The notes under the pieces: model-generated
What the model saw: the letters and a program-made list of their open reading frames with translations, nothing else
Databases searched by the model: none
What the model was told of the DNA's origin: nothing
Program-made: the position numbers and the translations under genes
Source of the DNA: Aphelenchoides besseyi
Lineage: Eukaryota; Nematoda; Chromadorea; Rhabditida; Aphelenchoididae
Assembly: GCA_024699855.1 (NCBI GenBank)
Contig: JAMPIQ010000001.1
Coordinates: forward strand, 16,616,001-16,680,000
Length of the DNA stretch: 64,000 nt
Direction: 5' to 3'
Shown: positions 38,401-50,423 of the stretch, one piece after another
Layout: each line of letters begins with the position of its first letter
Numbering within the stretch: position 1 is the stretch's first letter

Positions 38401-41400
38401 TCGTTCATTTCCATTTCTTCAGCCGCACGTCTCAATCGCTTAATTCGTTCAATTTCTAAGGCACCTAAATCGGGCTCCGATTCACGTTCTTCGATGTTTG
38501 CCCATGAAGCGCGTTTCTCAGGACGATAATCAGCTGTAAGGAAACTTTCGTTTTCTGCTTCGTCCACAGATTCGTTGATCGTTGTCGTCGAAATTGTTGC
38601 ATCAGCTCCAGAGGTTGCAGTCGAAGTGATTGACGGTTGTTGCACGATTCGTTGTTCAATTTCGAAGTCTTCGGAAGGGGATTTAGGATATTCAGCGGAG
38701 ATTGCGTTACGCAGATCTTCGTAGTCATTACGTTCCGACTCGTCTTCGTTCACAATCTCCTCATCAGCTCCACTAGTCAATGATTTTGATTGTCGCTCGA
38801 GTGGGAACTTCGATGATTCAGGCAAAGAATCGAATATAGACATCTGTTCGGCCATAAACTCAATCTGATTTATGTGCTCCAATTCAGCAGCCGACAGATC
38901 GCTTGGTTGCGTGTACTGCGGTTCCTTGATTTCTGTGGTTTCAACAGCAATCGGTTGTGCTGAAAATATTGGAACATCGAATCCACCCATCTGTTCGGCC
39001 ATTTGCTGAATTCTCGCGATGTGCTCCAATTCCTCGGCAGTTAACTTTGTGGACAATTTGATGGCAATTGATGTTGTAGTTTCAGCTTGTGGAACAAGTT
39101 GACTTTGAATAAGCTCTTGAGATGTTTCCATGAAGTCGAGGTTGTCTTCAACAGACTCAGGTTTTGCATCGATTTGAATCTCGACTTTCGGCCAATTTGT
39201 CTCTCCGATCTTCTCATTGATTTCTGTCGATTCGGCTACCTCATGAATAACTTCTAAAGGAGTGATCGGTCGCCAATTTTGCCATTCAATGTCGACCGAT
39301 TGTTGAACATTTTGCACATAACACGACTCTTCGGCTTCAACATTGGGCGTCGGAGTTTCATTTTCTTCAAAGTCTGTAGGCGAATCAAGTTCGTCGGCAC
39401 CGGAAGTTGAAGTGGACAAAACTGGACGTCGAGTGACGTGTTCGCGAGTAATCGTTCGTTCAGTTGAATTGAACCAATCTAATGGACTGAATTGTAAACT
39501 AGAATCCACGTCCATTTCTTCGGCTAAACGACGTACACGTTCGATGTGATCGATTTCTTCTAATGTTAATTTTGATTCATCGACAATATTCTCGACTTCA
39601 GATTTAACGGGTTTAGATAACTCCAACACACCTGCTAGTTCATGTCGGTCGATGTCTGTTGATCTGTCTTCCAGTTTATTGTTTACAGTCTCAATGGTCG
39701 ACAATTGATCAGTCAGTAGTTGAACGTCTTCCAATTGAGTGTCAGCAGTTTTTTCAAAGGCCCAAATTTCGGTTGAAGATGTCGCCGGAGTTTTGACTTC
39801 AAGTTCTTCTTTTATCGGAACAAACGGATCAATCGATGGTGATTCACGTTCCGATTCAGTATCCGCTCCACTTGTTGGCGGTGATGATTCGACGGAAACT
39901 TGGAAGTTTGCATTTTTGATTGTTGCGAATTCGACGGTCGATCTCGTTTCTTCGATTCCCGCTTGTTTTATCAACTCGATGTGGCCAAACTCGGCGGCCG
40001 TTAATCCCTCCCTCATTGCAGTTGGCAAGTCGTAATCTTCGACTTCAATGGACATGATTGAGGGATTGACAAATATAACCGGTTGTCTTTCTGACTTCTC
40101 TTCAGCATCTGAAAGTTCCGGTTTTTCAAATGAATCTTCGCTTTTAACCGAAGCTGCTTTGTAATTAGAAGTTGAAGAAGATGGTGAGAATTGTTGGACT
40201 TCGCTTGAAGCTTCGGATGCGACATTTACGTCCATTGATATTTCATGAGCGAATGCACGTGTCGGCATCGAATATTGTAGCGAATCAAATGCGGCAATCT
40301 TATCGGCGACCATTTGCATTGAACTCAACTGATCTTCGGCTTCAGAATCCGCCGCCGATCGATCACTTGTTTCTTCCAAGTGGTCCTTGTGCAAAAGTTT
40401 CTGTTGTTCGATGGCTGCTTGTTTGATCAATTCTATATGACCATATTCATTGGCGTTTAATCCTTCTCGCATTGCATCTGGCAGTTCTGGATCTTCGAGT
40501 TTTTGTAGAAATTGATCTAAATACTCGGGCACTGGGACTTCACTATCCGACATTTCATCTGCGCCAGAAGTCACAGTTGACTGTTCTGACGATTGTCGTT
40601 GAACGACTTTTGGAACGTTTTCTATACTGACATCCGTCACGGATTCTCGTTCGGAAATCTTGTCAGCTCCACTCGTCAAAGAACTCGACTGCTTCTCCAA
40701 TGTAAACTGTGAGGTTTTAGGTTGAACATCAGACGAATATTGAGTGTCAAACCTTGACATCTGCTCAGCCATTTGTTGAATTCTCGCAATGTGGTCAAGT
40801 TCTTCCTTGGTGAGTTCTTCGACGACGTCTTTATCTATCGGCTCTAATTTGACCGGAACTTCCAATTCGATTGTCGTTGCTTCAAATGGACCGTCTCCGT
40901 GATTGCCAGGCGATTCGTAGGTTGGAAGATACGAGAGATGTCGTAGGCGCTCAAAACGCTCTTTGATTGCTGTTTGTGTTATTACTTCTTCCGTATCCAA
41001 CTCGAATCTTTCACCTTCGTCAAAAGATGCATCGACTTGACTGTCTGCACTGCTTGTTGGCGTTGATCCCTCAGATTTTGTTTCTTCGACGTTCGGAATT
41101 GGTAGATCTAATGACGTGTGATTTGTCGATTCGTCAATCGTTAGGTTGCTACTTTTACGATCAGAAGGCATGTAAAAGGTATCCATTTGTTCAGCCATCT
41201 GTTGAATTCTAGCAATGTGGTCGAGTTCCTCTTGAGTCAGCTCCTCAACAACTTCCTTCGTAGCTACTGGACTTTTGACTTTGATGTTCTCAGTTTCAAA
41301 CGGCCCGTCGTTCTGAGCATCTGGACTATCGTAGGTTGCATATTGAAACGATTGATGCAGGACTTCTAATTGCTCGTTGAGCATCCTTGTTTGTGGTTCA

Positions 41401-44400
41401 GAAACAAATTCGAGAACCGGTTCAGATTGGAGTTCAGAGCTCACGGTTTGGACGTCTATTGGGCTGCTTGATTCCAATCGATCCAAAATGTGAACTAGAG
41501 GTTCTTCTTGTGTTGTCTCTGGCGATTCGAACTCTGCGTATTCGGGCACAGGGACTTCACTATCCGACATTTCATCTGCGCCAGAAGTCACAGTTGACTG
41601 TTCTGACGATTGTCGTTGAACGACTTTTGGAACGTTTTCTATACTGACATCCGTCACGGATTCTCGTTCGGAAATCTCGTCAGCTCCACTCGTCAAAGAA
41701 CTCGACTGCTTCTCCAATGTAAACTGTGAGGTTTTAGGCTGAACGTTGAACAACGGTTGTTGAGTATCGATGAGTGAGATGTCATCCGCCATTTGTTGAA
41801 CTCGGGCTATATGTTGCAATTCCTCCTCTGTTAAACTGTCCGATTGTGTTTGTTGTGGTACGTCGACAATTTCCGGAGCTTGGAAAATTGGAATAATGAA
41901 ACCGTCCATTTGCTCAGCCATCTGTTGAATCCTGGCAAAATGCTCTAATTCTTCTTCAGTGAATTGAACCATCGATTCTTGTTGTTGTGACGACAGTTTG
42001 CGTTCTATTGGAATTGCGAACAAAACCTCAGAAGTTGCGGTATCGAAAACATTCGCCGTTAGTGACTCAACGATGTCGACTTCTTGTTTCTCGTCCACAC
42101 ACACGGGTAACTCTTCTTCATCGTAATTCAACTCCAACTCTTCACTTTGTTGTGCTTGAGCTTTCCATTTCGCTAAACGTCGTGCGTACATCTCGTTCGC
42201 TGCAATATCCTGATAGACGTTGTCGAATGCATTTGTTGATAGTTGAGCAGCGATCTTCTTCACATCTTCGATGTGCCGGCGTTCCACTTCGTTTAATTCG
42301 CCGATTTGCGGAGATTCAGATGGCGAGTGTTCCGACAACTCATAATCTTCATCTTCCTGTCCGTAATCAGCAATTTCGCCTTCAGACGATGCCAACGAGC
42401 TTTCTGTTTCCTCGTGTACAAACGCAAAGTTTGACATCACGGTTGGAAGATCGGTTGTATTGCTAACAAACTGCTCGACGTAATCCAATTTAATTTGATT
42501 GAATTCGGGTGTTTGTTCAGTGATCGTTGGTTGAGGCTCCATGAGTTTGGCGAAGAAAGGCCCTTCGTTTATATTTCCCGGACTTTCGTAAAACGAACGA
42601 TAGTGATGAGCAGAACGTAAACGTTGAACTCGATCTTCGATTTTCATTGCGGACTGTTGATCGTCATAATCGAAGTCAGAAAAGTCAATGGAATTTTCGT
42701 CAGCTCCTGATGTTACGGACGAAATTGAACGGTCCATTGATTCTTGTTGTTGAGAATCGGCGCTAGAGGTTTCACCACTTGACTGTCTTTCGAGCTTCGC
42801 ATCAACGTATTCGGAAATCTTTTCTGGTTGAACGATTGAGTCGACTGCAGACATTTTTTGAATCATTGAGATGTGAGCTAATTCATCGGTTGTCAAAGCA
42901 AAATTTGACGGTGGTGGCGGTCTGATCGGTGGCTCGGTTTTTGAAAGGAGTTCATTTGGCATGAAATCTGAACTGGTTTGTAAATCCGCTGATCGCTTAA
43001 CCGGGGGTGGCGGACGTTGAGGTGGCAGTTTCGTTTTTCCATCTACGGACGGTTGAGTTAATTCACTTGTTTCCGACAACGCAGGAGTATCGGCCCCTGA
43101 AGTTATTGTTGATTCTTCTTCTTCTTTAACTGGAGTATCAAACGTAGATATTGTTTCAAACGTTTGTTCCACTTCTTTTAAACTAAACTGAAGATCCTGC
43201 TCAACTGACGACTGTCGTTGAGAAGACGATTCTCCAAGTGATTCAGCATCCGAATCGGCTCCACTTGTTATTGTTGAACTCTGAGCTTCAGGCTCGGAAT
43301 CGCCGTAACATGGCTCATTGTCTGAATTAGACGAATGGATGGTGTCAATGAATAACGGTCGTTCAATTTCTTCGGCGACTGATTGCAAAGTAACAAACGG
43401 CTTTCCGCTTGTTTTTTGCACATCCATTTTGATTATGCCGATTTGCTCTCTTATCGGTTGCGGTTGAATTAGTTTTGGAGGTTGTGGTCGTGGTGGAGGC
43501 TTCTTAATTGCTGCTTCAACAGTTTTTACAACAGACAGCTGGCCATCTTTTTTGGACACTGGCTGTTCTTTGACAATCGTTCCATTGGCAACAGCCGGCA
43601 ATGAAGTTGACTGGGAACCGAGTTTGACTACTGGCAACTTATATTGACCAATGGGTCTCGAAGTCGGTGGAATAGGCGGCGGTTGATTCCTCGGTACCAT
43701 TTCTTCTTCTTCCATTTTCGACGGCGTCAACAGTTCATCTTCTTCGAAAGAATCACCGGCCATAATAGACGGCGGAGATTTTTCGGATGAGTTCGTGGAT
43801 GTTGGAGTTGTTGGACTCATTTCGTGTGGTAAGACACGTCGTAGAATCGGAGGCATTCGGGTCGAACGTGGCGGAATAGGTGGAATTAAAGCTAGAAATA
43901 ATGATAAACATCACTTTGAATAATCAAAAAAAAACAAATCTAAATGTTAAACTTACCTTCTTGGGATTCAGTTGGAAGGGAATTTGAAATTTGTGGCAAC
44001 TGCACAGGCCGAGTCGGTTTGATTGTTTCGATTTCTTCGTTTTGTTCTTTATCAGCTGATTTCTTCTTTAGCCAATCAAATTCCTCGATTCTGAAAACCG
44101 TCACATCGACGTAATGAATCGGTTCAACAGGAACGCCGTAGACTGTGGTGTCGATCGTGAACTCTTCGTCGATTTTTTGTTGTGAAATTTGAAGTTCTTC
44201 TGTTTTGTGGATTTGAGGGGATTCAACAACTTCAGCAGTTAAATCTTCAACAGAAGTTTTCAGCATTTCAATGTTATTCTCTGTTGGCACAATCAATGGT
44301 GTTGTGTTCGACGGTATCGCTGTGGTTTCTTCTTGTGACCAAACGATTTCAGTTTGTTGGTAATCGAGTTCTATTCGATCGTCTGTTGGCGAGATCTCTA

Positions 44401-47400
44401 TTTGATCTTCTTGATCGCTTTGTTCTTCAGATTTGTCGGCTGACTCCGTTCGACTACTCTTCGTCTCTTGTTCCGCACCAATTGATGCTTCTTCGAACGA
44501 TTCTTTGTCTTCAACAATGGAAACCAATCCTCCACTTTCTTCACTGGGCATTGGAGAGTGACGAGTTGACGTTTTGTCTGCACCGGATGTTGTCGTTGAG
44601 CTTCTTTCAATTGAACCTCGTTCTAAAGTGGAAGTTTTTTCCAAATCATCGGCCAATTGACGTAAATGTTCAAAAGACTCTTCTTCGTCCTGAATAATCA
44701 CCGACGACGAGCTTGACCAGCTGAATGGTGGTTTCGTCGAAGTTTCTTTCGTTTCAATCTCATCGTGATTTGTAAATCCAAAAGTCTCGGCCATTCGTTT
44801 GACTCTTTCGATTTGCTCCAATTCTTCAGCTGTTAACTCAAATGTTGACGGCTGAATTGGTGCGATCTCTGCTACCGTCTGATTTCTCTGGTAAGCTTCT
44901 GCCATCTGTCGTATTCGTTCGATGTGCGCCAACTCGTCGTTCGTTAGCTGAATGTCTTCTTTTGTGGTTTCTATGCTTTTAATTGGTTCCTCCGGCTCTT
45001 CAATCTTCACGGATGTTATAGCTGATACGTGACTGTCGGCGGCGTTTATTGCTGAAGATTGTTGACTTTCTAAATCGGCCGGAATTTGCTGTGTCTTCTC
45101 ATCCATCTCTTTCGCCATTCTTTCTATCATTGCGATGTGTGCCAATTCATCGGCCGATAATAGAAATTCGTAGGTTGCTGGTGATTCGTTACGTACAATC
45201 AATTGTTCCCGCTCTTCAACTTCTGTATCAAATGACGGCTCAGTTGCCAATTGATTATCAGCACTAGTCGCTGAAGAATGTTGACTCTGAAGCTTTTGAT
45301 TACTTTCAACCCCGTGCGAAAACAATTCTTGTTCTTCGGCCATTTGTTGAATACGCTCAATGTGTCTGAGCTCTTCTAACGTCAATTGATGTTCTTGTTC
45401 GGTGATTGATTGCGGAATCGTTTGCTCGTGTGTTTCCATTGTCTCAGACTCATCAGCCATTTCGCTATCTGCGCTGCTTGTTGCTGTAGATTCTTCACGC
45501 TCCAACGGTCTTTGCTGTGAAATCCGATTGATTTCTGTTCGTTCAATACGTCGTTCATAATCGGATTCCTTGGCGCTTGTTGTTTCTGTTTGATTCATGT
45601 ATTGGTCGTCTGCTCGTTCATCAGTCGATATGTTGTCCAGATCTTCAAATGAGTCTCTGGTCATGGATGCAATTGAAAGTTCGTCATCAGCACCACTGGT
45701 TGTTGGACTCGAATCAGTTGACAAACTTGTCAGTTGATCTTCAACATCCGATTTAAGTTCTGATTGAACGGACTTTAATGCTGTGATTGCTAGTTCTTTT
45801 GCCATTTGATTGAGCTGCTTTTCATCTCGACTGTCTTCATCACTCGTTGTGTAAACCGACGAAACCTCATCAGAGTCAGACCGCGGAATTAGAGGAGTTG
45901 GCGGTTGGATCATAACTTCAGGTATAAAAAGTGCATCGTAATTAGCTGATGCTCCGACTGATGAATAATTAAAATCGGTTGGTCGAGTTTTCTTTGGTGC
46001 TGGTGGTCGTGGGGGAGCCGATCGTTTGACTTCAATTACCGTCACAGGAGACGTTGCGTCGAGCTCATCTGCCGACTGTGAGTCTTCAATTGGAAACGAA
46101 TCGATGACCTCAGAATCTGTGAGATCATCAGCACTTTCTGTGGGCGATGAAGATGGAGATTGAGGCACGACTTCGATTGTAACTTCCGGACAAACATCAT
46201 CACTTGTTGCTTCGATAGATGACAACTGTTGAGCTACTTGTTCGATAGTTTCCAGTTGTTTAAGATCGTCTGCTGCAAATTGATCAGAGGTCGAAAGCTC
46301 GGTTGGCGATGAAGCTGGAGTTTTCACTTCAAATATTTCGATTGTTGGAATTAGCTGATGAGAGGATTTTGTAGCAGTTTCATTAGATTCGTAGATCTCG
46401 TCTTTCGGCATCAAAATACTTTCGGCTATCGACTCCTCGAATTGTGAATCCGGCGATTCGGTTTTCTCGCTATCATCGGGAGTTAAAGTCGAAGACGATT
46501 GTGCGGTAGACGGTTTGTTGTCTATTTCAAATGATTTGACGAGATCAGTTTGTTCGATTTGCTCCAGTTCAGTTGCTGTCAGCTCCTCTATGACTGGCCG
46601 AGTTTGTTGGACTTCAATTGCCGAATGTTCGTCAACAATCATCTGATCTTCGTCGGTTTCATCAATAGGAAACGATTCGACCAACTCAGTGGGCGAATCA
46701 CTGTCGAAATCATCGGCTCCGGAAGTTGAAGACGATGAACTCGATTGAATTGCTTCTTCCACTTGAATCCATTCGGCAATTGGTTTTGACTGTTTGGTTG
46801 GCGTCTCTGTCAGTTCAATTGGTGTACTGCTACCCGAATTTGAAAGCTCTTCAGCAGCCGGTGATTCCAAATTGATTGCCGTAAAAACGGACGCCGAAGT
46901 CGTGTGTCGTTCGTAAAAGTATTTTGGCACTTCGACTTCTTCGGACTCAACAACATCATCTAGTTGGTCTTCTTGTTCTGATATTCGTTCAACTCGTCGT
47001 ATATACGTCCATTCTTCTTCAGTGATTTCTTGGTTCTCGGTTTTGGGTGTTGAGTCGAAGGTTTGAGGCAAATCGAATAGTTGCATCTCTTCGGCTCTTT
47101 GTTGAACTCGTAGGATTTGTTCCAACTCCTCAGCAGTTAGTTCTTCCGGTTGCGTAAATTCTTCGGAGTTCTCATCGCTCGAACTCATGGAGCTTATTGA
47201 ATTCTCTGCTTCGATAATCTGAACGACATCTTCCTCGTTGATTGTCAAATCGGCATTAACGTCCGATTCCAAATGTCCTTCGATGTGTTGCGCGTGTTTC
47301 CAACTATCGAGCGGAACTTCGTTGTCAGCAAACTCGTTCAAAATGTTGTAAACATTTGAATCGGTAACTTCAAATAGATGTTCCTCATCAGATGGAGTCT

Positions 47401-48853
47401 GGATCGTACTCTCGGGTTGCGGAGATTCGTTTTCGCTGAGAATCACGTATGCTGCATCGGTGGTCAAAGTTGTCGGCTGATCTGAAACTTCACGGTTAAA
47501 ATCTCAGTAACAAGTCTTTTACCTTCAAATTGCAATTCTGTTATAACTGTGTGTAGAGCTTGAGAAGCCAGTTCGTTGGCAACATTATCGAGAATCGAGT
47601 CGTAAGCTGCGTCTGCCTCGTCCGTAACATTGACCATCGATTGTGCAGTAATGACAATCTTAGGAGCGAACGAGCGGCTTGTTTGTTTAGATACCGCCTC
47701 TCGAACGGCCCAATCAATTGTTTCGGCAACGAAACGACTGAAATTTCGTGCCAAATTCTTACGTTTCGAACTTCGAATCTCTGTTAGTGCACTTGTGATT
47801 ATCGTTTCGGTCAAATGTTGAGCATAATTAACAATTGAGTTATAGTGCTGTACCCGTTGAATTGGCGTCAAGTTCATGTAGTCGGAAATCGCCAGAATGC
47901 ACAGATTTCGTGCCAAATGAGAACAATAGTCATCGAAAATAGAGCCGTCGTAGAACCGCTCGGATCTCTCCTCAATGGTGCTATCCACGAAAGGATCGCC
48001 TAAAGAGAGGAATCGACAAGAAAAACAATATGTAATTATACCCTTGGGTTGCAAGGAAACATAACCGTCCTCTTCGTCCAAACTTTTTACCCACTCCTTA
48101 AAAACGGTAATTAACATTCATTGACTTCGCTTACCATGATTTTTGCACTTAAAAGTTTCACACCTCGTGTCACGATATTTGGTTCGGGGGTCGGGTCTAA
48201 AAGATTGAGGAGTTAAGCCAAAGGATATGGAAAGCGGATAAAGAAAGTAACGACCATCCTATTTGTTCTCATTTATTAGTGTGCTTACCCATTGGTACAT
48301 CAATTGAGATTGAGGGTGTGTAGCAACGGTCATCCGCATTCGAATCGCCCAAACTCATATCCGAAGTGACAAAAGGCGAATAGTCCCGGCTTGGACCCAA
48401 AGTCACTTCCATAGCTGAAAAACAATAAGGAAGAATATAACCGACGACTTACTATCGTCCATTGATTCCATCTGCAACAACTCTTCTTCATCGTTATCGA
48501 AACTCTGCTCCGAGCATGAGTCTCGTTGTTCCTGTCGAAGTTTCACGTGCTGTAGAACTCCCGAGTCAACAACAACTTTCGCTTGAGTCTTCGATTTTTC
48601 AGCACGTTCCAACACCTGAAAACCGTTTTGTTTTGCTATGAACTCAAAACTTACGTTACGAATATGTCGTCGTTGATCTTCGGGAAATCCGCGTAGCATC
48701 GAGGTCGTCGACCGATCTTCTGACTCGGTCGAAGTACCCGGCTGTGGTTCAATAGCTTCTTCCTCATCATTCTCAGCTCCAGAACTTAACAAATGAAATG
48801 AAATGATTCAACTCAACGGTCACAAACCGTAAAAATGAAAACCAGTAGGACAT
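23441..48853 (-). CDS. cla-1: clarinet-like giant presynaptic active-zone protein
   Basis: One minus-strand gene of about 25 kb. Short introns keep frame wherever checked (for example 43892-43956, joining PTESQE to ALIPPIPPRS, and 47482 upstream, joining LQFE to DQPTTLTTD). N to C: short N-terminal exons (48.85-47.5 kb), exon 43957-47481, giant exon 34567-43891, a series of disordered exons (34.5-29.1 kb), an Arg/Tyr/Gln-rich exon (27938-25242), a PDZ domain and a final C2 domain. PDZ plus C2 plus a vast repetitive disordered N-terminus fits C. elegans CLA-1L, which clusters synaptic vesicles at active zones and is related in part to Piccolo and RIM. The ATG at 48853 (MSYWFSFLR) is inferred from a 44-nt GT...AG intron that keeps frame into SGAENDEEE; an earlier start is possible. 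The last exon may end at 23441 or 23490. Confidence 0.8.
23560..24089 (-). other. cla-1: C2 domain of the clarinet-like protein
   Basis: Encodes GQLQLALGYDQLNGVLLVTV, NPFVKIYLLPGR, KRRTKYVSNTLNPEWHQT, then LELTVWDYDKYNDNICLGQL. This is the order of strands seen in RIM/Piccolo C2A domains, including the NPxFVKxYLLPG and KTKxVxxTLNPxW signatures. The two top-loop acidic positions of a Ca2+-binding C2 are only partly kept (DYDKYNDN is present; the first loop reads GLRCREYNNSIVLPNP), so Ca2+ binding is uncertain. Confidence 0.85.
24340..24830 (-). other. cla-1: PDZ domain of the clarinet-like protein
   Basis: Assembled over three exons: TKIKRLLLTRLYRHA, then DLGFRVTGGKRLSNGDLGAF and ITAVNRSRSYDTLGEVKE, then GDQVLEWNGVLLRGKTFEEV and ERIIDATSGEIEIVVKR. 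LGFRVTGG is the carboxylate-binding loop position, and GDQVLEWNGVxLxGxTxEEV is the signature of RIM-type PDZ domains. Confidence 0.88.
25242..27938 (-). other. cla-1: large disordered exon with its own stop (possible alternative end)
   Basis: Open for about 900 codons; Arg/Tyr/Pro/Gln-rich with Ser patches. It starts at a strong TTTCAG acceptor (27939-27941) and contains an in-frame ATG at about 27903 (MGRRKLPSLPANHS) that could start a shorter isoform. The frame ends at a stop at 25242, so to reach the PDZ exons a donor inside the exon must be used (a GTCAGT near 25300 is a candidate). Otherwise this is the last exon of an isoform without PDZ or C2. Confidence 0.6.
27939..29074. promoter_or_regulatory. 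cla-1: long intron, possible internal promoter
   Basis: An intron of about 1.1 kb in a gene whose other introns are mostly under 60 nt. It is richer in C+G and CpG than its surroundings and open in several frames on both strands without any domain. Its position directly upstream of an exon with an early in-frame ATG suggests a promoter for a short isoform, as is known for C. elegans cla-1. This is inference only. Confidence 0.3.
37130..37930 (-). repeat. cla-1: recent internal duplication, copy A
   Basis: About 800 bp of the giant exon, of which 37491-37930 recurs almost unchanged at 40528-40967 and 37130-37690 recurs at 41182-41740. The duplicated unit carries helix, TSGAD and YESPGN motifs. 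Confidence 0.8.
40528..40967 (-). repeat. cla-1: recent internal duplication, copy B
   Basis: Near-identical to 37491-37930, with only scattered substitutions, in the same frame and orientation. Confidence 0.8.
41182..41740 (-). repeat. cla-1: recent internal duplication, copy C
   Basis: Near-identical to 37130-37690; the match breaks just after the GAGGTTTTAGG stretch. The central part (about 200 bp) is thus present three times in the exon. Confidence 0.8.
43957..47481 (-). repeat. cla-1: second repeat exon (3.5 kb) of the clarinet-like gene
   Basis: Continues the same pattern N-terminal to the giant exon: ELTAEELEQILRVQQRAEEM, EITEEEWTYIRRVERISEQE, QLTLEELRHIERIQQMAEEQ, QLTNDELAHIERIRQMAEAY, ELTAEELEQIERVKRMAETF, and several TSGAD motifs. 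Copies here are more diverged from each other than those in the giant exon. Confidence 0.75.
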
Positions 48854-50423
48854 CTTTAAGTGTTTAGTTATACACGCATTTCATTGGTATGAGCACCGAA
48901 CATCTTAAAACAATAGGACAATTAGCTGTATGGTCGTTTGTTATCGCGTGACTTTGTGGAAAGTTATCTAATCCCAAAATCTGCACAAAAAAGACGTTGC
49001 TCCTGAAGGTGAGGGTGGAGAGCGAAGAGCTTCGTGACGCCCGAGCGGATATTCGCGTTTATGTCAATTTAAAACATAATAGACCGCAAAATTCGTTTTG
49101 CAAAACGAGTAGCTTTTTTGCAGCGAAACAAAACTGAGCGGTCAACAAAACTGCAAAGACCAAGAAACTTTTTATTGAATCAATAGACCACACCAATTAC
49201 ACAGCTTCGAACTGTCAACCAAGAAACGAACATACGCCAATTAAGAGCCAATGATACGCCGAAGACGATCTTTCACGTTAACGTTTGGAGGCCAAAAACG
49301 TTTCCATCGCGCACGACACGAAATGAAAAGCGCAACGGTCGAGATATCGAAACGTTGTGGACGCAAAAGGAGGAAAAAAACCGAAACCGCGCAACGGCAA
49401 AACGTCCAACGGCGCCAAAAAAAGACGAGAGCGGCGAATTCGATTTTTGTTCTTCGTATGTCCCTCTCCGTCGTCCACAGGAAAATATTTTGGCCTTAAA
49501 AGCGTCTCGGCGCTCTCGTCGCGTTTGGTTTCCACTTTCTTTTTCGAACGCAAAAAGTGGCACATTCCACGAAAGTCAACGTTTGCACGCATATTCGACG
49601 TGACGCTTTTTATGACCTCCGGCTTTCTCTTTTTTTTGCTTATGAGCTGAAGCTCGAAATTGATAATCGAATCCTGAAGTTTGTATTCGGCTATTACGTC
49701 AATGCGAAGCTTGTAATCGATCTGTTCAGGAAGAGTGGAGGGTTGTCGTTGATGGGAATGTGGTTTACGTCAACTCGAATGGTCATCTTCTGTAGCACAC
49801 AATGAGTGTGTTGTTCGGACTTTTGATTCGCAACGAAATTGGTTTTCTCGTCGACCGGAAATTATCCGATGGCACACGAACCGGCCTCCTCTACGACTTC
49901 TTTCGGATGAATCAATGGGAATCAAACGGCGGACCGAAATAGGCGCCGTTCTCTTCGTGGACAACAAACCGAAAAGCAAATTTTTTGGTTGAAAGTCGTC
50001 GACAAAAAAGCGGAAAAACATCTCAATGGTTCTTGAAACATTTCGTTGGAAGCGAACTGTTCGAAAAGAAGCTTTCTAGTCCATGGAGATTATTAATTGC
50101 AATGAGATATTAAGCAGACGAGCACTTACGTTCATTTCTTAAATTGGTCCTCTTCGAAGGAAAACGACATTAAAACAGTAGAACAACCCATTCATTTGGT
50201 TGACCATTTCCGAGTGGAAGAAGTCGACTGCACGTTCGACATGAAGGCATCACGAGTCATCTACGAAAGTGATTCATTAAATTGAGAGTTGGAATCTTGA
50301 CGACAAAAAAGAAATTTTCCGACAATTAGCATAAAACAAATCGATGCAAACGAAAACTTCATTCCACGTTCTTTGTATGAGTGGTCGATTGGAATCGTTA
50401 GTGTCAGTTTGGGGTTCTGCAAA
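48854..50423. other. intergenic, upstream of the clarinet-like gene
   Basis: Holds the presumed promoter of the long isoform. The segment 49250-49600 is CpG-richer and open in all frames on both strands. Around 49640-49950 there are short plus-strand exon-like fragments (LEIDNRILKFVFGYYVNAKL; MSVLFGLLIRNEIGFLVDRK) that stop soon and look like decayed copies of a family I do not recognise. Confidence 0.45.

Larger units (their letters stand above)
34567..43891 (-). repeat. cla-1: giant 9.3-kb exon: array of about 20 RIM-like helices and TSGAD motifs
   Basis: A single exon with one frame open for over 3,000 codons. It carries about 20 copies of a helix of the form ELTxEELxHIARIQQMAEQM (some diverged, such as KLTLEEIDHIERVRRLAEEM), spaced roughly 80-200 residues apart, and about 20 copies of a Ser-rich motif (SSTTSGADS, STTSSADS). 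A third motif, YESPGNHGDGPFEA, recurs about five times. The helix resembles the N-terminal LTEEERxxIxxVMxR helix of RIM and rabphilin that contacts Rab3/Rab27. The protein is strongly acidic with no globular domain. Confidence 0.8.

Noticed and set aside
41987..42466. 159-codon plus-strand ORF and similar plus ORFs across 34-47 kb
   Set aside because: They are shadows of the repetitive minus-strand exon and recur only because that exon is duplicated.
48403..48792. reading the clarinet start at 48792
   Set aside because: The first codon there is TTG, not ATG; a short intron to the ATG at 48853 keeps frame and is preferred.
49250..49650. overlapping ORFs on both strands upstream of the clarinet-like gene
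   Set aside because: Same reasoning: composition, no domain, no conserved start.
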